Source: JANWXR01 sp033577755 (GTDB taxonomy: Bacteria; Chloroflexota; Anaerolineae; Anaerolineales; UBA6663). From it: a stretch of DNA of 6,282 nt. Location: contig JAVQXV010000181.1 in assembly GCA_033577755.1 (NCBI GenBank), positions 1-6,282 on the forward strand. The letters run 5' to 3'. The notes below the pieces were generated by a model, which was not told where the DNA came from, searched no databases, and was given only the letters and a program-made list of their open reading frames with translations. This document shows positions 1 through 5,114 of the stretch, piece after piece. Both the position numbers and the translations under genes were made by a program. How positions within the stretch are numbered: the first letter of the stretch is position 1; each line of letters begins with the position of its first letter.

Positions 1-169
1 CCAATTACAATATCTTGCCTAACAAGGCACTAGTAGCCTGATCAATCGTCTGCTTGCTCCGGTCATGTGTGGCACGCTAAGAAAGCGCGCCGTGCAGGCA
101 GAGCGAGTGCGTTTTGGTCAAGCCGTTAGTTTGTTCTCTCTCATTCTCATTCGTTTGCCTTGGCTAAGC
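1..169. other. Left-edge region without a recognisable gene
   Basis: I find no convincing coding region or structured RNA here. One short frame is open from 37 to the TAG at 127-129. It has only a GTG at 67 as a possible start, would give about 20 residues rich in Arg, Lys and Ala, and has no clear ribosome binding site. No tRNA T-loop motif is visible on either strand. The region most likely holds the 3' untranslated part of a + strand transcript from outside the window, because a strong + strand terminator follows at once. Confidence 0.4.
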
Positions 170-207
170 AACGACCCCTCCAGCTGGAGGGGTCGTTTCA
201 GTTTTAG
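170..207 (+). terminator. Rho-independent terminator with a perfect palindromic stem
   Basis: Bases 170-197 form a perfect 28-base palindrome. The arms are AACGACCCCTCC and GGAGGGGTCGTT around an AGCT loop, giving a 12-bp GC-rich stem. The + strand continues TCAGTTTTAG, a short U-rich tract, whereas the sequence beyond the stem on the minus strand is not T-rich. It therefore terminates rightward transcription. No gene inside the window ends just before it, so the gene it serves lies left of base 1. Confidence 0.75.
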
Positions 208-552
208 AGCCTGCTTGTGAATTCGGGGTTGATAGCAATTGGGAGCGAGAATGAGAGTGCGATTAAGAGCAGTCCACGTCAGGTCTCAATGTGTCACAAT
301 CCTGCTGCTCGACCCGTGCGATTGGCAGCTCCGGGACGGACCCCGACCATGAATAGTTGCTCAGCCCGATACGGTGGCCCTCAAACGCCGCGAGCGGTTC
401 ACTCAATCGAAGGTCCGCTCCACAATGGCAGTATCCCGAACTATGTGTAATTTCGTGGTTACATTGCCTGCGGCATCGCTATGAAACGAATTTACACAGT
501 AACTACTCAGGCCTGTTTGGGGTTTGGACTTGCCTGTAGTGAAAAGCGGACT
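208..552. other. Gene-free stretch between the terminator and the IS66 remnant
   Basis: Several open frames of 60-80 codons cross this stretch on +. None has a ribosome binding site or resembles a known family, and they overlap each other in different frames. The only recognisable signal is a possible decayed transposase tail on the minus strand at about 361-447, listed separately. The frame-1 peptide at 481-568 runs into the IS66 remnant and may include badly decayed transposase sequence. The rest looks like mutated mobile-element debris. Confidence 0.45.
361..447 (-). pseudogene. Possible remnant of an IS5-type DDE transposase C-terminus
   Basis: Read on the minus strand, the frame through 447-361 gives TAIVERTFD, stop, VNRSRRLR, and later SG, stop. 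IS5-family transposases carry a C-terminal signature close to VERTFxWxNRxRRL around the catalytic Glu, so the first stop (TGA, 403-405) sits where Trp (TGG) is expected. The second stop is TGA at 361-363. Upstream in the same frame, KLHIVRD may correspond to the segment preceding this motif, but the spacing is short. Only about 30 residues are recognisable and no terminal repeats were found. The call rests on this single motif and a chance match is possible. Confidence 0.35.
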
Positions 553-1171
553 ATAGGGCTGCCTGGGGCGGCGGGTGCACGATGCCTGGGCGCCCTATCT
601 GACGCTGGCCGGTCGGTATGCCTTGTGCAATACCCATCTACTGCGCGAGTTGATCGGCCTGTTATGAAGACACCGGGCAAGCCTGGGTGCAGAAGCTCAT
701 CCGGTTGCTAGTGAGCATGAAAGCGGCGGTGGACATCGCCCGGACAGCCGGCCAGACCGAGTTGCCGGCCCGACAGCGTGTCGGCTTCGAAGCGGCCTTC
801 ACATGCTTCCTGAATGAAGGTCTGCTGGCCAATCTGCCGCCCGAACCCACAGGCCAACGGGGCGTCCCAACGGACGCCGGCGCGCACCCCTCCGACAGGC
901 TCAGGGCAAGCTTTGCTCAATCGCCTGGTAACCCCATCGGGATGCGATCCTGGTATTCCTGCATGACTTCCGCGTGCCGTTCGGCAATAATCAGGCCGAA
1001 CGCGACTTGCGCATGCTCAAGGTCAAGAGCAAGGTCTCCGGCGGCTTTCGCAGCTCGGAAGGAGCTGACCAGTTCTGCTGCATTCGCGGCTATCTCTCGA
1101 CGTTGCGCAAGCAAGGCTTACCCGTCCTCAAAGACCTGACCAGCGTTTTCAGTGGAAGTGACTTGCCACCG
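553..1171 (+). pseudogene. Decayed IS66-family transposase (TnpC), C-terminal part only
   Basis: IS66 transposases are DDE enzymes of roughly 500 residues that move the element; only the last 200 or so can be read here, in broken frames. Frame 1 gives IGLPG (553-567). Frame 2 (from 572) gives GRRVHDAWAPYLTLAG and CNTHLLREL, with the probable second catalytic Asp at 581-583, ending at TGA 665-667. An extra T near 662-663 moves the reading to frame 0, which gives YEDTGQAWVQKLIRLL, then PPEPTGQRG by about 863. Frame 1 gives QALLNRLVT (908-933), and an extra C at 931-934 returns to frame 2: HRDAILVFLHDFRVPFG, then NNQAERDLRMLK with the probable catalytic Glu at 998-1000, then VSGGFRS and GYLSTLRKQG. 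The expected stop near 1170 is missing. No tnpA or tnpB partner, N-terminal domain or terminal repeats are visible, so this is a dead fragment. Confidence 0.85.
885..912. repeat. REP-like palindromic insertion inside the IS66 remnant
   Basis: The core CCCTCCGACAGGCTCAGGG at 888-906 closely resembles the dispersed extragenic motif CCCTTCGACAGGCTCAGGG, known to me from many bacterial genomes. It interrupts the transposase reading: frame 1 gives RTPA before it and QALLNRL after it, with residues between that do not look like IS66. An insertion of about 24 bases would explain this. The core has only short complementary arms (CCCT and AGGG), so the call rests mainly on recognising the motif. Confidence 0.45.
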
Positions 1172-1226
1172 AGAAACTCGGATAGAACCTCAGAGATACC
1201 GGAGATGCAAAAAGGGAACGGAAACG

Positions 1227-1340
1227 ATCCCTTTGTGTGCACGCAAAGGTTGTCAGGTAACGTGCCGCCCCTTCGACTGCCGCTTCGCTCAGCGTCCGCT
1301 CAAGGTGCGGCTGACATGTTTTGCGTGCACACATCCCTTT
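1227..1340. mobile_element. MITE-like element: 98 bp with 13-bp inverted repeats and 8-bp direct repeats
   Basis: Bases 1235-1247 (GTGTGCACGCAAA) and 1320-1332 (TTTGCGTGCACAC) are exact reverse complements. Inside them, TGTCAG at 1251-1256 pairs with CTGACA at 1311-1316, so the two 22-base ends match at 19 positions. An identical ATCCCTTT lies immediately outside both ends (1227-1234 and 1333-1340), as expected of an 8-bp target-site duplication. A second imperfect inverted repeat lies inside (1264-1273 with 1302-1311, 9 of 10 pairs), so the whole unit could fold into one long hairpin. It has no coding capacity and would need a transposase supplied elsewhere. The mobilising family is unknown: IS66 is known for 8-bp duplications, but I cannot match these ends to IS66 ends. 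A plain structured intergenic repeat is the alternative. Confidence 0.6.
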
Positions 1341-1477
1341 GCGCTTTGTGATGAGAGAGCGCTTGTTGTAGTAGGATCAGGCGCCGCCCGCTCCGGGAGT
1401 TCGCCCGCCCGGCTTTCTAACGTGCCCTGCCGGCATGCACTGGCATCGGCACGGTATTCTTGGTATCCTACCCACCG
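1341..1477. other. Intergenic region upstream of ada
   Basis: This GC-rich non-coding spacer separates the MITE-like element from adenosine deaminase. It contains GTGCC and GGCAC arms near 1422 and 1451 separated by about 20 bases, too loose to call an operator. The only promoter-like signals are near its right end, listed separately. I see no gene and no terminator in it. Confidence 0.4.
1464..1469 (+). promoter_or_regulatory. Possible -10 box (TATCCT) of ada, implying a leaderless mRNA
   Basis: TATCCT ends 8 bases before the ATG at 1478, so transcription would start at or next to the start codon. A near-copy, TATTCT, lies at 1455-1460. No good -35 hexamer is visible and there is no Shine-Dalgarno sequence before the ATG, which fits a leaderless message but does not prove one. 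Confidence 0.25.
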
Positions 1478-2524
1478 ATGACCGACACACCTATGGCAGG
1501 GAGTGATTTACGCACCACACTTGCCCGCCTGCCCAAAGTCGAACTCCATCGCCATCTGGAAGGCTCGCTGCGCCTGGGCACGCTATGCGAGATCGCCCGC
1601 GAGTACGCGCTGGACGTGCCGACCGAGCCGGCGCAGCTGCGCCCGCTGGTGCAGATGATGGTTTACGACGAGCCAAGCTCCGCCAACTTCCTCAGCAAGT
1701 TCATGACGCTGCGTAAGTTCTATCGGTCGCCGGAGATCATCCGGCGGCTGGCTTTCGAGGTCATCGAGGACGCAGCCCGCGACAACGTATCCTACCTGGA
1801 ACTTCGTTTCACGCCGATGGCCCTGGCCAAGAGCAACGGTTACTCGCTGCGCGACGTCTCGCACTGGATGCTGATGGCGGTGGCGGACGCACGCCGGGCC
1901 TTTCCGCAGCTGCACGTCGAGCTGATTGCCAGCATCAACCGGCACGAAGCAGTGGAGATCGCCGAAGAAGTGACGCAGATCGCGGTGGATCACAAGGAGG
2001 ACATCGTCGGGCTAGACCTGGCCGGGGACGAGGCCAACTTCTCGGCGGAGCCGTTCGCGCCGCTCTTTCGTGAGGCACGCCGGGCCGGCCTGGGCATTAC
2101 CGTGCATGCCGGCGAGTGGACGGGCGCAGAGAACGTGCGCCATGCCATCGAACGGCTGGAAGCCGACCGTATCGGCCACGGTGTACGCGTGGTCGAAGAC
2201 GCCAATGTGGTGGCGCTGGCCCGCGAGCGCGGCACAGTCTTTGAAGTTTGTGTCACTTCGAACTGGCAGAGCGGCGTGATCTCCCGGCTGAGCGATCATC
2301 CTCTGCCGGCAATGCTGGCGCACGGCCTGCGCGTCACCCTTAACACCGATGACCCTGCCGTCGAGGACGTGACGCTGACCGACGAATACGAGACGGCCAT
2401 CATTGCGCTGGGCATCACGCCGGCGCAAATCAAGACAACTATTCGCACCGCCGCCCAGGCTGCTTTCCTACCTCCCAACGAAAAACAAAAGCTGATTCAA
2501 TACCTCGAGCGTTTGCTGGTGTGA
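1478..2524 (+). CDS. add: Adenosine deaminase
   Basis: The enzyme hydrolyses adenosine (and deoxyadenosine) to inosine and ammonia in the cytoplasm, for purine salvage. The 348-residue product is the usual length and has the full metal-dependent amidohydrolase motif set: LHRHLEGS with zinc ligands H24 and H26, YLELRFTP (106-113), GLDLAGDE (178-185), TVHAGEW with zinc ligand H210 and catalytic E213, RIGHGVR with H234, CVTSN (258-262), and NTDDP with zinc ligand D291 and D292. RIGHG, rather than the RIDHG I associate with the related adenine deaminases, favours adenosine as substrate. CVTSN has Val where many relatives have Pro or Leu, a mild variant. The ATG at 1478 was chosen. The frame is open back to a TTG at 1460, and ATG at 1493 is also possible, since neither ATG has a Shine-Dalgarno sequence. 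It stands alone on this strand, with mobile-element debris upstream and a hairpin just after the stop. Confidence 0.95.
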   Translation: MTDTPMAGSDLRTTLARLPKVELHRHLEGSLRLGTLCEIAREYALDVPTEPAQLRPLVQMMVYDEPSSANFLSKFMTLRKFYRSPEIIRRLAFEVIEDAARDNVSYLELRFTPMALAKSNGYSLRDVSHWMLMAVADARRAFPQLHVELIASINRHEAVEIAEEVTQIAVDHKEDIVGLDLAGDEANFSAEPFAPLFREARRAGLGITVHAGEWTGAENVRHAIERLEADRIGHGVRVVEDANVVALARERGTVFEVCVTSNWQSGVISRLSDHPLPAMLAHGLRVTLNTDDPAVEDVTLTDEYETAIIALGITPAQIKTTIRTAAQAAFLPPNEKQKLIQYLERLLV

Positions 2525-2529
2525 GGGAA

Positions 2530-2558
2530 GGGATTTAGAGATGGCAATCTCTAATCCC
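2530..2558. terminator. Shared hairpin between convergent genes
   Basis: The arms GGGATTTAGAGAT (2530-2542) and ATCTCTAATCCC (2547-2558) pair over 12 bp with one bulged T around a GGCA loop. The hairpin starts 5 bases after the ada stop and ends 1 base before the stop of the opposing gene, as expected of a bidirectional terminator. Neither flank has a real T tract, so it may act mainly as a 3'-end stabiliser or a weak terminator. Confidence 0.55.
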
Positions 2559-2559
2559 C

Positions 2560-3414
2560 TCACCGTTCCTGTTCCCAGCGGCGGATGGCTTCCTGAAAGA
2601 CCACCTGCAAATTGCGGTCGGGGATTTCTTCCACGCTGCGGTATAGGTCTGTGCCCACTTCAAAAACCACATTGCCGTTCGAGTCGCTGGCGACGTGCAG
2701 GTTCTGCCGCGCGAAGGGTGTGCCCACGATGAGGTGCTGCAACACTTCGTCAATCTGTTGAGCGACGGACTTGAGCGGTGCAAGCTCCCTGGCGCCAATC
2801 TCGCGCGCCTGGGCTATTTGTTTGAAGAGGTTCATCGAAGGCAACTTGAGCGGCGTGTGCGCTTCATCGCTTTTGGGCAAGGGTAAGGTGTTGAGCTGAA
2901 GGCGCACGATCTCGGCCTGAACATCGGCGGCAGGCAAAGCAGGCCTCTCGGCAGAGGCGGGCGGTGGGGCCGCAGGCTGGGCCGACGTGGGCGGAATTGC
3001 GTTGGCCGGCACGCCGCCGACGGTCAGCGCGCTTAGCCCCACAAACTCCTGCAGGTCGCGTATCGTCAGCAATAGGGCGCGCCGCACCTCGCTCTCGGTC
3101 ACTTCGCTCAGTTGCACATAGCGCTTGCCGTTGATTTCGAGCAGCACGCGCCCGGTGAGACGGTCGCGCAGGACGCGCAGCACTTCGTTGGCGTTCGGGT
3201 CGGCAGGCGCGGCGGCGCGCGGCGCCAGGCGGTCGGCCAGGACTGCCGGCAGAGCCAGGCCCGCCGGTTTGTTTTCAGATAGGGTGGGCGGGTTGTCCTT
3301 TTGCGCCTCGCGGCGCAGCATGTTGAGGCCTACAAGTAGCAGGATCCCAAACCCAACGATTGCCAGTAGGCTCAGTCCCAGAAGCAAGGGGGCATTATCC
3401 ACTAAGTTGTTCAT
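2560..3414 (-). CDS. Membrane-anchored protein of unknown function with a duplicated domain
   Basis: I do not recognise a named family for this 284-residue protein. It starts with one strongly hydrophobic segment (about residues 9-32, PLLLGLSLLAIVGFGILLLV), followed by Arg-Arg-Glu, so the bulk is probably cytoplasmic. Two similar modules follow, at about residues 76-124 and 222-283. Each begins NEVL or DEVL, continues into a short beta-rich segment with a conserved Tyr (LLEINGKRYVQLSEV and VVFEVGTDLYRSVEEI), and ends in a helix (LLLTIRDLQEF and VFQEAIRRWEQE). A Pro/Ala-rich linker (about 140-165) and a charged segment with KSVAQQIDEVL separate them. The start is ATG at 3414, preceded by AGGAGAG at good spacing. 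The first 20 bases overlap the end of fpg, so the two are probably co-transcribed and translationally coupled. A longer frame open to 3594 is only the fpg shadow. A scaffold or regulatory role is possible but unproven. Confidence 0.8.
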   Translation of the reverse strand: MNNLVDNAPLLLGLSLLAIVGFGILLLVGLNMLRREAQKDNPPTLSENKPAGLALPAVLADRLAPRAAAPADPNANEVLRVLRDRLTGRVLLEINGKRYVQLSEVTESEVRRALLLTIRDLQEFVGLSALTVGGVPANAIPPTSAQPAAPPPASAERPALPAADVQAEIVRLQLNTLPLPKSDEAHTPLKLPSMNLFKQIAQAREIGARELAPLKSVAQQIDEVLQHLIVGTPFARQNLHVASDSNGNVVFEVGTDLYRSVEEIPDRNLQVVFQEAIRRWEQER

Positions 3415-4255
3415 GACGCTCTCCTGACCGACGGCGTAGCGGCTGACAGTACGGGCAGAAGTAGGTGCTGCGCTGGCCGACGACGATGCGGCGGATGAGC
3501 GCGCCGCAGACGCGGCACGGTTCCCCCGCACGGTCATAAACGCGAAAGTGCTTCTGAAAGCCGCCGCCGCGATATTGCCAATCAATACTGGCACCGCTGT
3601 GCTTTAGCCCGGCGCGCAGGGACCGGCGGATGGCCTGCCACAAGGCGCGCACCTCCGCCGGCGTGAGCGTGTGGCTGCGGCGCAGCGGGTGCAGGCCGGC
3701 GCGGTGCAGGCTCTCATCGGCGTAGATGTTGCCTACTCCCGCCAGAAAGCTCTGGTCGAGCAGCAGCGGCTTGAGCGCACGCTTGCGAGCCGCCAACCGC
3801 TCACCCAAGACCTGCGCGGTGAAGGCCTCGTCCAGCGGCTCCGGCCCAAGTGTCGCCGTCACAGCTTCGGCCTGCGGCACAACGAAGACTTTGCCGAACT
3901 TGCGCGTATCGCTAAAGCGCAGTTCCCAGCCGTCGGTGAAATGAAAAATGGTATGGGCGTGCCTGTCCGGCGGAGCGTCGGCGGGGACGACGGTCAGGTC
4001 GCCGCTCATCTTGAGATGGATCAGCAACACGTCCTGCGAGAGCTGAAAGACGAGGTACTTTCCGCGCCGGCTGATGCCCTGCACCACTTGACCGGGCAGG
4101 CGCTGCTGCACCTCGGCGGGCGTGGATCGGGCGATGTGGCGCGGCCAGCGCACCGTCACCCGCGCAATGGTGCGCCCAAGCACGGACGGGCCGCGACCCC
4201 TGTTCCCCTCGCGCAAGGCGCGCGCGATGGTCTCGACCTCGGGCAGTTCCGGCAT
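3395..4255 (-). CDS. mutM: Formamidopyrimidine-DNA glycosylase (Fpg/MutM)
   Basis: This is a bifunctional base-excision repair enzyme that removes 8-oxoguanine and ring-opened purines from DNA and then cuts the abasic site by beta,delta-elimination. The 286 residues are close to the usual 270-290. The N-terminus MPELPEVET supplies the catalytic Pro2 (nucleophile once Met is removed) and Glu3. K66 in RRGKYL matches the conserved DNA-contacting Lys. The lesion-reading loop residues are probably M83 (HLKMSG), R118 and F120 (DTRKFG). LAGVGNIYADE (171-181) is the helix-two-turn-helix with N176. The C-terminal zinc finger has C247, C250, C267 and C270 with STYFCPYCQ. All key residues are present, so it should be active. 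The gene leads a two-gene minus-strand unit and overlaps the next gene by 20 bases. The ATG has no Shine-Dalgarno sequence and lies 7 bases after a perfect -10 box. Confidence 0.96.
   Translation of the reverse strand: MPELPEVETIARALREGNRGRGPSVLGRTIARVTVRWPRHIARSTPAEVQQRLPGQVVQGISRRGKYLVFQLSQDVLLIHLKMSGDLTVVPADAPPDRHAHTIFHFTDGWELRFSDTRKFGKVFVVPQAEAVTATLGPEPLDEAFTAQVLGERLAARKRALKPLLLDQSFLAGVGNIYADESLHRAGLHPLRRSHTLTPAEVRALWQAIRRSLRAGLKHSGASIDWQYRGGGFQKHFRVYDRAGEPCRVCGALIRRIVVGQRSTYFCPYCQPLRRRSGERHEQLSG
3419..3425 (-). promoter_or_regulatory. Ribosome binding site of the membrane protein, inside fpg
   Basis: On the minus strand AGGAGAG is followed by CGTC and then the ATG at 3414, leaving 6 bases between AGGAG and the start. 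The site lies within the last codons of fpg (Ser-Gly-Glu-Arg-His). It fixes the start of the downstream gene and suggests re-initiation by ribosomes finishing fpg. Confidence 0.7.
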
Positions 4256-4262
4256 GCCTGCG

Positions 4263-4268
4263 ATTATA
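4263..4268 (-). promoter_or_regulatory. Consensus -10 box (TATAAT) directly before fpg
   Basis: On the minus strand TATAAT is followed by CGCAGGC and then the fpg ATG at 4255. Transcription normally starts about 7 bases beyond the -10 box, which puts the start at or next to the A of the ATG and predicts a leaderless mRNA. No good -35 hexamer is visible at 16-18 bases upstream, so the promoter may depend on the -10 box alone or on an unusual sigma preference. Confidence 0.55.
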
Positions 4269-4369
4269 CCCAGCGCAAAATTATGGAGCGAGATAGGGTT
4301 GGTTGGCGGATTTGTGATTGTTGATTTTGGGTTGCTGATTTAGACTCAGGCCGTACCGGCCCACCGAGC

Positions 4370-4376
4370 AAAGGAG
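4370..4376 (+). promoter_or_regulatory. Strong ribosome binding site of the zinc-finger/PRiA4-like gene
   Basis: AAAGGAG is followed by six bases and then the ATG at 4383. This near-consensus Shine-Dalgarno fixes the start and contrasts with the missing ribosome binding sites of ada and fpg. The promoter must lie in 4269-4369, a T- and G-rich spacer in which I could not pick a confident -35/-10 pair. Confidence 0.7.
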
Positions 4377-4382
4377 TCTCAC

Positions 4383-5114
4383 ATGGCCCGCCGACAAATT
4401 TCCAGCGGTCGCTGTGCTCTGTGCGGCGAAACCTTCCCCAAGAACGTGATGACCCGCCACCTCGCCAGATGCCTGCCGGCTCATCCTGCCAAGACCAAAG
4501 CCAGGCCCAGGCGCACCTTCCGCCTGCTGGTGGAGGGCCGTTACCTGCCCATGTTCTGGCTGCATCTGGAAGTGTCCGAGGATGCCACCCTGCGCACGCT
4601 CGATTCGTTCCTGCGCGGAATCTGGCTGGAGTGCTGTGGTCACCTGAGCGCCTTTGAGATCGAGAACGTGAGTTACGAGCTGAACACGGGCGGCGTGGAT
4701 GCCATGTGGCCGATGTTCCCGATGTTCGGTCGGCAGTTGCCGCGCCAGACCGGCATGGACGTGAAGCTCAAGGACGTGCTGCGCCCCGGCCTAAAGTTCA
4801 CTTACAAATACGATTTCGGCTCAACGACGGAGCTGGCGCTCAAAGTCAGCGCGGAGCAGCCCGGCGCGCTCTCTGCTACAGACGTGCGCGTGCTGGCCCG
4901 CAACCTCCCGCCCGATATCCGCTGCGGCCTGTGCGACCAGCCTGCCACCGATATTTGTATCGAGTGCTACGACAAAGCCGAGGAAGTGTTGTGCGCCAGG
5001 CACGCGGCCAAACACAAACATCAGGACATGCTCATGCCGGTCGTCAACTCGCCGCGCATGGGCGTATGCGGCTACACCGGGCCGAGCAACCCGGACCGCT
5101 ACTTCAACCCATGA
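4383..5114 (+). CDS. Zinc-finger protein with a pRiA4b ORF-3-like domain
   Basis: The 243-residue product has three parts. Residues 11-30 are a short zinc finger with C11, C14, H26 and C30. Residues about 44-156 resemble the plasmid pRiA4b ORF-3 / IS1096 TnpR-like family: FRLLVEGRYLPMFWLHLEV, a stretch with HLSAFEI (87-93), then KDVLRPGLKFTYKYDFGST, where YDFG is the family hallmark. Residues about 181-213 are a second Cys/His-rich module (CGLC, CIEC, CARH, KHKH) resembling a B-box-like zinc site, followed by SPRMGVCGYTG. The molecular function of this family is not established. Despite its history of names, nothing here shows recombination activity. The family domain usually has more acidic and Trp residues after YDFG (such as DDW), which here is STTEL. 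Soluble, no signal peptide. Its stop overlaps the start of the DUF711 gene by four bases, so the two are probably co-translated. Confidence 0.85.
   Translation: MARRQISSGRCALCGETFPKNVMTRHLARCLPAHPAKTKARPRRTFRLLVEGRYLPMFWLHLEVSEDATLRTLDSFLRGIWLECCGHLSAFEIENVSYELNTGGVDAMWPMFPMFGRQLPRQTGMDVKLKDVLRPGLKFTYKYDFGSTTELALKVSAEQPGALSATDVRVLARNLPPDIRCGLCDQPATDICIECYDKAEEVLCARHAAKHKHQDMLMPVVNSPRMGVCGYTGPSNPDRYFNP

Noticed and set aside
37..129. Short Arg/Lys-rich open frame before the terminator
   Set aside because: It has only a GTG start giving about 20 residues, no ribosome binding site, and no family I can recognise.
138..257. 11-bp inverted repeat (CTCTCATTCTC at 138-148, GAGAATGAGAG at 247-257) around the terminator
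   Set aside because: The arms are low-complexity, there are no matching direct repeats or coding content between them, and this could easily arise by chance.
1..552. tRNA, CRISPR or other structured RNA gene
   Set aside because: No T-loop consensus, no regularly spaced direct repeats, and no known RNA motif could be found by eye on either strand.
687..1139. 150-codon open frame on +
   Set aside because: Only its first part is IS66-like; the remainder is the wrong frame of the decayed transposase, so it is not an intact gene.
1422..1455. GTGCC/GGCAC arms upstream of ada as an operator
   Set aside because: Five-base arms about 20 bases apart are too weak to claim a regulator site.
1152..1481. 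109-codon open frame running through the MITE-like element into the ada start
   Set aside because: It crosses a non-coding inverted-repeat element and has no ribosome binding site or family resemblance.
3415..3594. Sixty-codon N-terminal extension of the minus-strand membrane protein
   Set aside because: This is the out-of-frame shadow of fpg. A strong Shine-Dalgarno and ATG at 3414 directly before a membrane segment give the better start.
3671..4324. 217-codon open frame on + opposite fpg
   Set aside because: It is the antisense of a fully conserved fpg, has no start signals, and the product resembles nothing.
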